NCBI GenBank assembly: GCA_021825925.1
Contig: JAKAFP010000003.1
Coordinates: 186,001 to 250,000, forward strand
Origin: Chloroflexota bacterium
Lineage (GTDB): Bacteria > Chloroflexota > Anaerolineae > Anaerolineales > Anaerolineaceae
DNA: 64,000 nt
Reading direction: 5' to 3'
Shown here in pieces: positions 1-7,758 of the stretch (positions within the stretch are counted from its first letter, which is position 1; the number at the start of each line of letters is the position of its first letter). Both the position numbers and the translations under genes were made by a program. The notes under the pieces are model-generated. The model saw only the letters and a list, made by a program, of their open reading frames with translations. It had not been told where the DNA came from and ran no database searches.

Positions 1-813
1 ACAGCCAGCCGCGAAATTATTCGTATCAACGCGGATGTACACCTGGATATCGCCCACTACCCCCAGGAAGCCTTTTCTCCAGCCCGCAAACTGCGCCACG
101 ACCCGTGGATTGGCGGTGCACTGGATCTCGGCGCCATCAGTCTTCAAGACTCAACCCATTGGTTTGATCTGACCCGCTCGACTGCCATATCCCAGTTCTG
201 GCAATCGGCAAACATTTCTGCCCGCAGCAAATCTTTCCTGGAATCCGCCCGCCAGGATTGGCAAGCGTTGATGGACGGCAGCATTCCGCAGGGGATCAAA
301 CGCATTCAGGCTTTTGTCAACGCCGTTCGAAAAACAGCAAATGCGGCAGCCGTCCTTTCTGGCATGCCGCTCACCGTCCGCAGGCTGTTTATTGATCTTC
401 CCGAAAGGGCTGAAAAAGCGGGTATTCCTGATCTTACCGGCGATCTGGTCCAACTCTTTACCAGCACGGAAGTCACCGACGATAGCTGGCAGCCATGGTT
501 GACGGGGCTGCGAAATTCATTTGACGCACTGAATGCCGTTAAAGCCATTCCTCCCAGCATTAATCCGAACCGGCGCAGCTATTATGAAAAAGCCATTCTG
601 GCACTTTCCGAAGAGAGACCCGCTGCTGCGGTTTGGGTACTACTGGATGTGTGGACGCTGGCTGCTAACCTGCTGCCAAAAACGGAAACCCCTTATAAAG
701 AATGGCAAGCTTTTTGTCACCAACTTAAACTCGATTCCAAGACACTTCCTGCCCGTTTAGATGCTCTGGATTCCGCGCTTGACAAGGTTGAGGAAGCCGT
801 CGAGGGCCTGTAA
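1..813 (+). CDS. Partial CDS, possible nucleotidyltransferase-like protein (C-terminal part)
   Basis: The reading frame is open from the first base to the TAA at 811-813, giving 270 visible residues with the start outside the window. Near the visible N-terminus there is a patch reading INADVHLDIAHYP, followed by a GALDLGAISLQDS segment and then a helical, aromatic-rich C-terminal half. The acidic/His-Asp patch followed by a helical domain loosely resembles nucleotidyltransferase-fold proteins, but I cannot confirm the family. The first in-frame ATG (268) lies well inside the conserved frame and should not be taken as the start. It reads toward the DnaA-box region. Confidence 0.6.
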   Translation, partial: TASREIIRINADVHLDIAHYPQEAFSPARKLRHDPWIGGALDLGAISLQDSTHWFDLTRSTAISQFWQSANISARSKSFLESARQDWQALMDGSIPQGIKRIQAFVNAVRKTANAAAVLSGMPLTVRRLFIDLPERAEKAGIPDLTGDLVQLFTSTEVTDDSWQPWLTGLRNSFDALNAVKAIPPSINPNRRSYYEKAILALSEERPAAAVWVLLDVWTLAANLLPKTETPYKEWQAFCHQLKLDSKTLPARLDALDSALDKVEEAVEGL

Positions 814-823
814 GGATTAATTC

Positions 824-1195
824 CTTTCCACAGAAAACACAAAAAGATGTGGATAAACCGTATAAAAACTGTGGATAACACGGTAAGGACTGTGGACAAA
901 AACATCCAAAAGATTCTCCTTCTCCGTGGATAAATGCTCTGCTTTTTTTACTTTTTTCCACCGAAAACAGGTTTTAAAATTCTTTCCGGTATAAACTGGA
1001 TTTCATCAACAATCCCCTGTGAAAAAGATAATTGCGTATATGTCCCATATATAGGGGCTGATCGAATACGAAGCCAATATATTGCCATCAACCAATGTAT
1101 TTATGATTTATCCACTTTTCCACAACCACTACTGTTACAACTATTTAACATTATTCTTTAAAAGAATAACTTAATCAGTACCGCACTTATCCACT
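824..1195. other. oriC: Probable replication origin (oriC): DnaA-box cluster and AT-rich stretch
   Basis: This 500-bp gap carries many matches to the DnaA box TTATCCACA. Perfect boxes lie at 848-856 and 870-878 (minus). One-mismatch boxes lie at 891-899 and 925-933 (minus) and at 1108-1116, 1116-1124 and 1187-1195 (plus). Weaker ones are at 824-832 and 954-962. A further AGTGGATAA sits at 1330-1338, right at the spoVS start. The first three minus boxes are spaced 22 and 21 bp apart, about two helical turns. The left group points one way and the right group the other, and the interval around 1010-1260 is AT-rich and could be the unwinding element. dnaN and two parS sites lie within 14 kb, which supports the call. 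Confidence 0.8.
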
Positions 1196-1236
1196 CCCTA
1201 CAAAATATGACTATTTTTGATATCAACTATATAGTA

Positions 1237-1265
1237 TTGAAAGTGTGCATAATTTCTTGTACAAT
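1237..1265 (+). promoter_or_regulatory. Promoter of spoVS
   Basis: TTGAAA (1237-1242) and TACAAT (1260-1265) are separated by 17 bp, a near-consensus sigma-70 type promoter. It lies about 75 bases upstream of the spoVS start and at the right edge of the DnaA-box cluster, so spoVS transcription may respond to DnaA. Confidence 0.6.
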
Positions 1266-1339
1266 CTTTAATGAGTAGGCGTTATGCCCCCTTGGCTTAT
1301 TAAGAAAGACCATCGTTGATCCAGAAGGGAGTGGATAAA

Positions 1340-1600
1340 ATGGATGTAATCAAGGTCAAAGCCAATTCTCGCACAGCAGCTGTTGCGGGGGCCATCGCGG
1401 GTGTCGTGCGTGAACATAAACACGCAGATATACAGGCAATTGGTGCAGGTGCAGTTAACCAGGCCGTCAAAGCACTCGTCTTGGCAAAAGGTTATTTGGA
1501 AGAAGATGGAATAAAAATTGTCTGTTATCCAGAATTCGTTGATGTGGACATTGAAGGAAAAGTTCGCACAGCAATTAAATTAGTGGTAGATCCAATATAA
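1340..1600 (+). CDS. spoVS: Stage V sporulation protein S family (SpoVS)
   Basis: An 86-residue protein that matches SpoVS over its whole length: MDVIKVKANSRTAAVAG at the start, then the AIGAGAVNQAVKALVLAKGY core and the RTAIKLVVDP end. SpoVS is a small Alba-like fold protein, named from Bacillus sporulation but also present in many non-sporulating thermophiles and Chloroflexota, where it is thought to act on nucleic acid or septation. The ATG at 1340 is chosen because AAGGGAG (1325-1331) lies 8 bases upstream and the family begins here. A TTG at 1316 in the same frame would add eight unconserved residues. It is monocistronic, with a terminator at 1636. Confidence 0.92.
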   Translation: MDVIKVKANSRTAAVAGAIAGVVREHKHADIQAIGAGAVNQAVKALVLAKGYLEEDGIKIVCYPEFVDVDIEGKVRTAIKLVVDPI

Positions 1601-1635
1601 CCAATAATAATGGATGAAAGTTCACGACAGTTTTT

Positions 1636-1663
1636 AGCCTGATTGAAAAATCAGGCTTTTTTA
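1636..1663 (+). terminator. Rho-independent terminator of spoVS
   Basis: A 9-bp stem (AGCCTGATT, 1636-1644, with AATCAGGCT, 1649-1657) closes a GAAA tetraloop and is followed by a run of six T. The right arm overlaps the stop codon of the convergent kinase gene at 1651. Confidence 0.85.
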
Positions 1664-2307
1664 GTTTCTTCAGAGGTAAAGATCACTTCATCCTTGCCGG
1701 TTAATTTCTCTTGGATTTTGCTAATGATCAATTCAAGATGCCGCGGATGAGCAACATAATCCAGATCATCTGAAGGAACTGTGAGAACCGGACACAAGGT
1801 GAAATTATTGATCCAGTTTTCATAAAGTTCGTTTAATCTGGAGAGATATTCAGGTGCGATCTGCTGTTCATAATCACGGTTTCTGAGCGCAATGCGGTTT
1901 AATAAAGTTGGAACTGAGGCGCGCAGATAGATCATTAGATCAGGGGGAGGAAGATATTCAGCCAAGGTTCGATACAAAGAACGATAGGTTGTGTAATCAC
2001 GTTCGCTCATGCGTCCTTGAGAAAAAAGATTTTGAGCAAAAACTTCTGCATCTTCGTAAATACTGCGATCCTGAATAACGGATCCGGAATTACGAATGAG
2101 TTCCTGATGTATACGCAGCCGGTGGGTCAAGAAAAAGATTTGTGAATGAAAACTCCACGAGACCATATCTTTATAAAAATCAGAGATATAGGGATTTTCA
2201 GTCACAGGTTCATAATAGGGTTTGCTATCCAATCTTTCGCAGATCATTTCAACCAGGGTGGATTTTCCAACACCAATATTGCCTGCAACTGCAATAAATT
2301 TTTTCAC
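1651..2307 (-). CDS. Deoxynucleoside kinase (dNK/dGK family)
   Basis: A 218-residue P-loop kinase. GNIGVGKST (residues 8-16) is the Walker A loop, and QDRSIYEDAEVF around residue 80 is the DRS motif typical of the dCK/dGK family. An arginine-rich lid follows near RIALRNRDYEQ. These enzymes phosphorylate deoxynucleosides in the cytosol for nucleotide salvage; the substrate cannot be told from sequence alone. The length fits Firmicutes-type deoxyadenosine/deoxyguanosine kinases. Its last codons and stop are read through the spoVS terminator arm, so the two genes are tightly convergent. Confidence 0.88.
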   Translation of the reverse strand: MKKFIAVAGNIGVGKSTLVEMICERLDSKPYYEPVTENPYISDFYKDMVSWSFHSQIFFLTHRLRIHQELIRNSGSVIQDRSIYEDAEVFAQNLFSQGRMSERDYTTYRSLYRTLAEYLPPPDLMIYLRASVPTLLNRIALRNRDYEQQIAPEYLSRLNELYENWINNFTLCPVLTVPSDDLDYVAHPRHLELIISKIQEKLTGKDEVIFTSEETKKA

Positions 2308-2372
2308 GAAACCCTCGCTGATCTAATATGATGAAAGTGCTAAAAAAATTATAACATCAGGTCTACTTAAGC

Positions 2373-2405
2373 AAAAAGAGACAATCCAAAAGACTGTCTC
2401 TTTGT
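2373..2405 (-). terminator. Terminator of the ferredoxin gene
   Basis: A 9-bp stem (AAAGAGACA, 2375-2383, with TGTCTCTTT, 2395-2403). Read on the minus strand it ends in a T-run, just past the ferredoxin stop at 2428. Confidence 0.7.
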
Positions 2406-2427
2406 TCCAATTTCTTACAATTTCACA

Positions 2428-2598
2428 CTATGCGGGGACGCAAGCGCCGGTGGGGCATACATCAGCACAGGCGTGGCAGTCAGTGCATTTTGCAGGATCT
2501 ACAACATAGATATCGGGACCCTGGGAGATGGCGCCTTCAGGGCATTCAGCTTCGCATGCACCGCAAGAAATGCATTCTTCATTAATTTTTGTGGCCAT
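2428..2598 (-). CDS. 2[4Fe-4S] ferredoxin
   Basis: A 56-residue protein with two classic cluster motifs: C9-x2-C12-x2-C15-x3-C19 and C38-x2-C41-x2-C44-x3-C48. It is a soluble clostridial-type electron carrier and fits an anaerobic metabolism with radical SAM enzymes and flavoproteins. The start at 2598 is preceded by AAAGGA at a good distance. The first motif reads CISCGACEAECPEGA and the second CTDCHACADVCPTGA. It is a single gene between the kinase and azlC and has its own terminator. Confidence 0.95.
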   Translation of the reverse strand: MATKINEECISCGACEAECPEGAISQGPDIYVVDPAKCTDCHACADVCPTGACVPA

Positions 2599-2772
2599 AG
2601 AAAGTCCTTTCTTGAACCTTTGATTTTATTTGCTGAAAAGAATAGCACAGCAATTTTAGCCTGTCAATTTTATCCATCGGGTGAAACGTCACCAATTCTA
2701 CTATTAAATGTAATATTTGGTCATCAATTGATTGATATAATCAAACCTAATTTCGATTCAGCGGGTAATAAA

Positions 2773-3516
2773 ATGGAAACTACACAAATAAAGTCCAAAT
2801 CATTTGTCAAACGCATATTGACACCGGCACTGCCGGTGATGATGGGATATATTCCCGTCGGTTTTGCTTACGGTGTTTTGGGTGTAAACGGCGGACTAAG
2901 CACTCTCAACACTATTTTGATGTCTTTGATCGTTTTTGCCGGGTCGGCGCAACTAATGGCGACTGGTTTTTTTGCACAGGGACTGAATCCATTTTCCATT
3001 ATTATCACCACCTTTATAGTTAACCTTCGCCATATGCTGATGAGTGCTTCCCTTTCGACCCACATGAAGAATTGGAGAAAGATAGAAGTGGCTGGATTCT
3101 GTTATGAACTAACGGATGAAACATTTGCCGTTCACAGTTTAAGGTTTAATGATGGTCATACCGCCGCTCTGCCTTCCATGACGATCAATATTATTTGTCA
3201 GCTGTCGTGGGTGATCGGAAGTATTTTAGGCGCGCTGGCTGGAAATCTTATTTCAGATGTACGTCCTTTTGCGCTGGATTATGCCCTGCCTGCAATGTTT
3301 ATTGCCCTGTTACTATTGCAAGTTCACAATCGCAAACATGTAATCGTGGCGATCACGGGGGCTCTAATTTCCATATTATTATGGAAATTTGGGATCACTC
3401 AATGGAATGTTATTTTGGCAACGGTGATCGGCGCCTCCTTGGGAGCCATTCTTGAAACTTCCAATAAAAAGACCAAATCCATGGAGTCTACTCCAATGGA
3501 GGTGACTCATGAATGA
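2773..3516 (+). CDS. azlC: AzlC family branched-chain amino acid exporter, large subunit
   Basis: A 247-residue membrane protein with the AzlC signature near the N-terminus (ALPVMMGYIPVGFAYGVLG) and the FAGSAQLMATGFFAQG segment, followed by about seven hydrophobic helices. AzlC with AzlD exports branched-chain amino acids and analogues. The frame is open back to 2473, but the upstream part overlaps the ferredoxin region and is not conserved in type, so the ATG at 2773 is taken. It overlaps azlD by 8 bases, which implies translational coupling. Confidence 0.88.
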   Translation: METTQIKSKSFVKRILTPALPVMMGYIPVGFAYGVLGVNGGLSTLNTILMSLIVFAGSAQLMATGFFAQGLNPFSIIITTFIVNLRHMLMSASLSTHMKNWRKIEVAGFCYELTDETFAVHSLRFNDGHTAALPSMTINIICQLSWVIGSILGALAGNLISDVRPFALDYALPAMFIALLLLQVHNRKHVIVAITGALISILLWKFGITQWNVILATVIGASLGAILETSNKKTKSMESTPMEVTHE

Positions 3517-3832
3517 TCAGATGGTACTGCTCACCATGGTGTGCATGGGATTGGTCACCTACCTACCGAGATTGCTGCCCGCCTGGTTCTTGCGTGGACG
3601 CACACTTCATCCGTTTATTGAAGCCTGGCTAAAATACGTACCAGTAGCGGTTCTTGCGGCGTTGCTGCTTCCTTCACTCTTGATATCTGAAGGGCAACTT
3701 AACCTGGCATGGAATAATCTCTATTTGTGGGCGGCCATTCCTGCGGGTGTAACTGCCTGGAAGACCCGCAGCATGTTCGCCACCGTATTGGTGGGCATGG
3801 CTGTTGTCGCGATTGTAAGATTATTTCTTTAA
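3509..3832 (+). CDS. azlD: AzlD family branched-chain amino acid transport small subunit
   Basis: A 107-residue protein with three to four membrane segments and the AzlD hallmark TYLPRLLPAWFLRGR near residue 20. It is the small partner of the AzlC exporter encoded immediately upstream, with an 8-base overlap. Length and order match the family. No terminator is obvious directly after it; the next 240 bases up to the tRNA-Arg gene hold only the tRNA promoter. Confidence 0.88.
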   Translation: MNDQMVLLTMVCMGLVTYLPRLLPAWFLRGRTLHPFIEAWLKYVPVAVLAALLLPSLLISEGQLNLAWNNLYLWAAIPAGVTAWKTRSMFATVLVGMAVVAIVRLFL

Positions 3833-4027
3833 CCACGAAGTCTCTAAATTTTAATTAAAACATATCTCTCGCACATTTGCACTGGCAGCAAGTGCCAGGG
3901 AAGGCGCAGAGTCCGCAAAGAAAATCATTTTATGAAAAGCTTTTCTAAATCGATTTTCAAGTACACACTTATAAAATTATTCAAAGGCTATCATTTTTTG
4001 GTGTTTTTCGAGGTTAATCATTAAATC

Positions 4028-4056
4028 TTGACGAACTTATCCAAGTGGAGTATATT
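4028..4056 (+). promoter_or_regulatory. Promoter of tRNA-Arg
   Basis: TTGACG (4028-4033) and TATATT (4051-4056) with a 17-bp spacer, ending 18 bases before the mature tRNA 5' end. Confidence 0.6.
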
Positions 4057-4074
4057 TGTACGGCTAACGTGTCC

Positions 4075-4148
4075 GCCCTCGTAGCTCAATTGGACAGAGC
4101 GTCTGCTTGCGGAGCAAAAGGTTGCAGATTCGAGTTCTGCCGGGGGCA
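4075..4148 (+). tRNA. tRNA-Arg, anticodon GCG
   Basis: A 74-nt cloverleaf. The acceptor stem GCCCTCG pairs with CGGGGGC (4141-4147). The D arm holds GTAGCTCAATTGGACAGAGC, and the T stem GCAGA/TCTGC (4124-4128, 4136-4140) closes a TTCGAGT loop. The anticodon loop reads TTGCGGA, giving GCG for CGC codons. The anticodon stem has one C-A mismatch. CCA is not encoded. A GCG anticodon is unusual, since many bacteria use ACG. Confidence 0.9.
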
Positions 4149-4153
4149 CTAAG

Positions 4154-4180
4154 AAGAGCGGTTTTCCGCTCTTTTTCTTT
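4154..4180 (+). terminator. Terminator after tRNA-Arg
   Basis: An 8-bp stem AAGAGCGG/CCGCTCTT (4154-4161, 4166-4173) with a TTTT loop and a T-rich tail, just downstream of the tRNA and before surE. Confidence 0.8.
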
Positions 4181-4211
4181 ACCTTCACATTGAAACAAAA
4201 AGAGAATAAAT

Positions 4212-5027
4212 ATGAACAACAAACCCCAAATTTTACTCACCAATGATGACGGCATCCATTCACCAGGGTTGTGGGCCGCCGCGAAGGAACTCTCCAAAAT
4301 TGGATACGTGACCATTGCAGCCCCGCGCGAACAGCATTCCGGCGCCGGGCGCAGCGTACCTTCCAATTCGGATGGTGAGATCAAGGAAGTCAAACTCAAA
4401 ATCGGAGACCAGGAGTGGACCTGTTATGCCATTGGCGCGTCTCCTGCACAAACGGTAAATTATGCCTTGTTCGGAATTTTAAAGAATAAACCAGACCTGG
4501 TGGTTTCAGCCATTAATTATGGAGAGAACCCATCCATTGACATCACCATGTCAGGAACCGTAGGCGCCGCATTGGAAGGCGCGTCTTCAGGCATTCCATC
4601 ATTGGCAGTTTCATTACAACTCGAAAGTCAGGATTATCTGGGGTATTCCGATCAGGTGGATTTTTCGACCTCTGCGATATTTGCACGCCGGTTTGCAAAG
4701 ATCCTTTTGGAAAAGAAAATGCCAGAAGACGTGATGGCGCTTAACGTTAATGTTCCATCAGATGCCACGCCTAACACCCCCTGGCGGGTCACCCGCTTGG
4801 CCAGAAATCCGTATTTTGTGGCTTACTATCGTGAACCCAGGGCACACGAAAAACACATGATCGTAGACGGCATGCCTTTGCCAAATGAGAAAGATCTTGC
4901 CGACCCCAGCACGGACGTGGGCACATTCAGAACAGACCGCATGGTTTCGGTTACACCCCTCAGCCTGGACTTGACCTCGCGAGTAAAACTGGATGATCTG
5001 CAGAACCTGTTCGGCCAGCTTGATTAA
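4212..5027 (+). CDS. surE: 5'/3'-nucleotidase SurE
   Basis: A 271-residue SurE phosphatase. The metal site LLTNDDGIHSPG (residues 8-19, with D12 D13) opens the protein. APREQHSGAGRS supplies the conserved Ser/Gly loop, and SAINYGEN carries the metal-binding Asn. SurE dephosphorylates nucleoside monophosphates, and some homologues also act on short polyphosphate. The ATG at 4212 lies just after the tRNA terminator. The gene ends convergently with the Old Yellow Enzyme gene; the two stop codons share the bases TTAA. Confidence 0.93.
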   Translation: MNNKPQILLTNDDGIHSPGLWAAAKELSKIGYVTIAAPREQHSGAGRSVPSNSDGEIKEVKLKIGDQEWTCYAIGASPAQTVNYALFGILKNKPDLVVSAINYGENPSIDITMSGTVGAALEGASSGIPSLAVSLQLESQDYLGYSDQVDFSTSAIFARRFAKILLEKKMPEDVMALNVNVPSDATPNTPWRVTRLARNPYFVAYYREPRAHEKHMIVDGMPLPNEKDLADPSTDVGTFRTDRMVSVTPLSLDLTSRVKLDDLQNLFGQLD

Positions 5028-6088
5028 AAAGCGCGCAGATATTGCGGAGGCGCTTTAAATTCAACGCCCAGAGTTTTGGCTGCGTGAAGCGGCCAGTAGG
5101 CATCCCTCAAAAACTCTCGACCCAATAAAACGATATCTGCGCGGCCGTTGCGGATGATCTCGTCTGCGTGCTGTGGGGCAGTGATCATTCCGACTGTGGC
5201 AGTGGCAATAGAAGCTTCATGACGAACTGCTTCCGAAATAGGCACCTGGTAACCCGGACCCACCGGCACTTTGGCATCCGCCACGTTACCACCGGAAGAA
5301 CAATCAATCAGATCAACCCCCATCCCTTTGAGTATTTTTGCCAGTTCAATTGATTCCTGCACCGTCCAACCTCCTTCGGACCAATCCGTCCCGGAGATGC
5401 GGGTGGTCAGGGGCAGCTCTTTTGGCCAGACAGTTTGAATGGCGGCCAGGATTTCAGTCATAAAACGGATGCGGTTTTCGAAGCTGCCACCATATTCATC
5501 CGTGCGGTGATTCGAAAGCGGCGAATAGAATTCGTGGATCAGATAGCCGTGGGCGGCATGCAGTTCCAGCCACTCAAAACCGGCATCAAGGGCGCGCTTG
5601 GCGGCTGAGACAAAGTGTGATTGGATCTCATTGATCTCTTTTTTGGTTAATTCGTGTGGCGTTTGATGTTCTGAAGTGTATGGAAGTGCACTCGGCGCGA
5701 CAGTCTGCCAGAAACGGCCATCTCCAGCCGGAATCGGACTGCCCCCTGACCAGGGTTTATCCGTGCAGGCTTTCCGACCGGCGTGCGCGACCTGTATCCC
5801 TGCCATTGCGCCTTGAGATTTAATAAAGGCAGTCACTTTTTTCAAAGGCGCAATGTGTGCGTCATCCCATATCCCAACATCGTATGGTGTGATCCTGCCG
5901 CGGGCTTCGACGGCGGTGGCCTCGGCTATGACCAATCCAGCTCCACCGGTGGCTCTGGCGCCGAGGTGCACCAACTGCCAGTCATTGGAAAAACCGTCTG
6001 TGTAACTGTACTGGCACATGGGTGAAACCCCGATGCGGTTGCGAAGCGTGATGCTGCGGATGGTTAATGGATCAAACAAAGTAGGCAT
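5024..6088 (-). CDS. Old Yellow Enzyme family NADH:flavin oxidoreductase (YqjM/NamA-like)
   Basis: A 354-residue FMN TIM-barrel protein of the YqjM type. The N-terminus MPTLFDPLTIRSITLRNRI is typical, and RNRIGVSPMCQY carries the YqjM-specific cysteine. GIQVAHAGRK and the strand WLELHAAHGYLIHEFYSPL with NHRTDEYGG follow. The C-terminal LLGREFLRD binds FMN phosphate. Members reduce activated alkenes such as enones with NAD(P)H. It lies downstream of ychF on the same strand but is separated by a hairpin (6120-6144), so it is probably its own unit. Confidence 0.9.
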   Translation of the reverse strand: MPTLFDPLTIRSITLRNRIGVSPMCQYSYTDGFSNDWQLVHLGARATGGAGLVIAEATAVEARGRITPYDVGIWDDAHIAPLKKVTAFIKSQGAMAGIQVAHAGRKACTDKPWSGGSPIPAGDGRFWQTVAPSALPYTSEHQTPHELTKKEINEIQSHFVSAAKRALDAGFEWLELHAAHGYLIHEFYSPLSNHRTDEYGGSFENRIRFMTEILAAIQTVWPKELPLTTRISGTDWSEGGWTVQESIELAKILKGMGVDLIDCSSGGNVADAKVPVGPGYQVPISEAVRHEASIATATVGMITAPQHADEIIRNGRADIVLLGREFLRDAYWPLHAAKTLGVEFKAPPQYLRAF

Positions 6089-6119
6089 GTGATTTCTCCG
6101 TTTGGGCGATGAATAAGCA

Positions 6120-6144
6120 GACTCCCGACAAGCTGCCGGGAGTC
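6120..6144 (-). terminator. Probable terminator after ychF
   Basis: An 8-bp GC-rich stem GACTCCCG/CGGGAGTC (6120-6127, 6137-6144) lies right after the ychF stop. The T-run on the minus strand is weak. Confidence 0.5.
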
Positions 6145-6152
6145 AATTGTTT

Positions 6153-7220
6153 TTAGATGTTAAAGCGAATGTTGAGAATGTCCCCATCCTGAACAACGTA
6201 TTCCTTGCCTTCGAGGCGCAGACGCCCTTTAGCCTTGGCTTCGTTCATTCCACCAAGCGCCATCAGGTCATCATAAGAAATGACTTCAGCGCGGATGAAA
6301 CCCTTTTGTAAATCAGAGTGGATCTCTCCGGCAGCTTCAGGGGCGCAGGCGCCGCGGCGAACCGTCCAGGCACGGCACTCGTCCGGACCAACCGTGAAGA
6401 AGGATTGAAGCCCTAACAGATCATAAGACAGTTTGATCATACGGTTAAGACTGGGTTCTTCAATGCCGTATTCCTGAAGAAACATTTCGGCTTCTTCGGC
6501 AGAAAGCTGGGCGATATCCATTTCGAGTTTACCTTGCAGCGAAACCACTTTGCTATGTTTATGGGTATAAGTGAGGTCAGGCGCCGATTGACCTTCGGCA
6601 GTGTTCATCACGATCAATAAGGGTTTACGGCTCAAGAATCCAAAGCCAGATAGCAGCTTCTCTTCATATTCGCTGATCTCAATATCGCGCAAAGGGATAT
6701 CTTTGAGGAGGGTCTCATGAAAACGGTTGAATAAGACCAGTTCACGTTCGACCAGTTCCTTATCGCGGCCCATGGGTCGTTTTACTTCTTCATTCAATTT
6801 TTCAAGTTTACGTTCAACGGCGATCAAGTCATTGAGCAAAAATTCGCTGTCCATGGATTGAACATCCCTGATAGGATCAACGGAGTCATTGATGTGCATG
6901 ACGTTCTCGTCTTCAAAAACGCGCACGACTTCGATAAACCCGTCCAATTGGGTCAGTTGATTGAGCAGGGCGCCTGAAATGCCGCCTTTATTGCTGCTGC
7001 CATCCAACCCGGCAATGTCAACGTAAGTCACCTTGGTGTAAATGGTCTTCTTGGGTTTGAACATGGCGGAGAGTTTATCCACACGCACATCGGGCACATC
7101 CACCACGGCGGTGTGAACTTCCAATTTTCCGGTTACGCCGGTGGGCTGCATGGCGCGGGTGAGCGCGTTGAAAAGTGTCGTTTTTCCAGATTGGGGCAGA
7201 CCAATGATTCCAAGTTTCAT
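6153..7220 (-). CDS. ychF: Ribosome-associated GTPase/ATPase YchF
   Basis: A 355-residue OBG-family P-loop protein. MKLGIIGLPQSGKTTLFNAL gives the G1 loop (GLPQSGKT), and TYVDIAGL is the G3 region. LIVMNTAE is in the place of the NKxE motif, a change typical of YchF, which prefers ATP. The C-terminal TGS-like domain ends in EGKEYVVQDGDILNIRFN. YchF binds ribosomes and the proteasome/redox machinery in other organisms. The frame can be read 45 codons further upstream, but that stretch is the antisense of tRNA-Leu, so the ATG at 7220 (with GGGAAA upstream) is used. Confidence 0.93.
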   Translation of the reverse strand: MKLGIIGLPQSGKTTLFNALTRAMQPTGVTGKLEVHTAVVDVPDVRVDKLSAMFKPKKTIYTKVTYVDIAGLDGSSNKGGISGALLNQLTQLDGFIEVVRVFEDENVMHINDSVDPIRDVQSMDSEFLLNDLIAVERKLEKLNEEVKRPMGRDKELVERELVLFNRFHETLLKDIPLRDIEISEYEEKLLSGFGFLSRKPLLIVMNTAEGQSAPDLTYTHKHSKVVSLQGKLEMDIAQLSAEEAEMFLQEYGIEEPSLNRMIKLSYDLLGLQSFFTVGPDECRAWTVRRGACAPEAAGEIHSDLQKGFIRAEVISYDDLMALGGMNEAKAKGRLRLEGKEYVVQDGDILNIRFNI

Positions 7221-7272
7221 AAAAATTTCCCTTGACCCGTAATAAAATGTCAGATATACTCTGTTTGCTATT

Positions 7273-7354
7273 GCCGGAGTGGCGGAATTGGCAGACGCGC
7301 ACGACTCAAAATCGTGTTCCGTAAGGAGTGTGGGTTCAATTCCCACCTTCGGCA
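7273..7354 (+). tRNA. tRNA-Leu, anticodon CAA
   Basis: An 82-nt class II tRNA with a long variable arm. The acceptor stem GCCGGAG pairs with CTTCGGC (7347-7353). The anticodon stem-loop is CACGA-CTCAAAA-TCGTG, giving CAA. The T stem GTGGG/CCCAC surrounds TTCAATT. CCA is not encoded in full. It is divergent from ychF. Confidence 0.95.
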
Positions 7355-7372
7355 CCTAGATTATAACATGCG

Positions 7373-7402
7373 CTCCCTGCGTTAATCCGCGGGGAGTTTT
7401 TG
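7373..7402 (+). terminator. Terminator after tRNA-Leu
   Basis: A stem of about 9 bp (CTCCCTGCG, 7373-7381, with CGCGGGGAG, 7388-7396) followed by TTTTTGTTT. Confidence 0.8.
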
Positions 7403-7464
7403 TTTATCATCCATTTAAGTGATGTATAATAGTGATGTATAAACAGGTTGAGAAAGGAGCAAAA

Positions 7465-7758
7465 ATGACAACTGATATGGTTCGAAAACAATTCTACATT
7501 ACCCAAGAGCAACAGAATATCCTACATCATTTGACAAAACAACGAGGAAAGAGCGAATCTGAAATTATCAGACAAGCTATTGAAAGAGAAAGTAATATAC
7601 AAGAAACAAATTCTTCTGAAGATGAACTTACAATTTTTGATCAACTGATAAAAGATGCTCTCTCGAATCCAAAAAGACCTGGCGACCATTACAAATTCAA
7701 CCGAGAAGAAATCTATCAAGAAAGGCAAACCCGATGGATTAGGGAGGATAAAAAATGA
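7465..7758 (+). CDS. Ribbon-helix-helix antitoxin of a VapBC-like pair
   Basis: A 97-residue protein with an N-terminal RHH pattern (MVRKQFYITQEQQNILHHL, then GKSESEIIRQAIERE), typical of DNA-binding antitoxins. The charged C-terminal half probably wraps the toxin. The start at 7465 has AAGGAG just upstream; an in-frame ATG at 7432 lacks a site. The stop overlaps the toxin start (ATGA), the usual antitoxin-toxin coupling. Such pairs are autoregulated by the RHH domain. The local sequence is more AT-rich than its neighbours, which suggests acquisition. Confidence 0.82.
   Translation: MTTDMVRKQFYITQEQQNILHHLTKQRGKSESEIIRQAIERESNIQETNSSEDELTIFDQLIKDALSNPKRPGDHYKFNREEIYQERQTRWIREDKK

Noticed and set aside
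2473-2772. In-frame upstream extension of azlC
   Set aside because: It crosses the ferredoxin gene on the other strand and adds residues that do not fit the AzlC family.
7221-7355. N-terminal extension of the ychF frame
   Set aside because: It is the antisense of tRNA-Leu and lacks family similarity; the ATG at 7220 is the real start.
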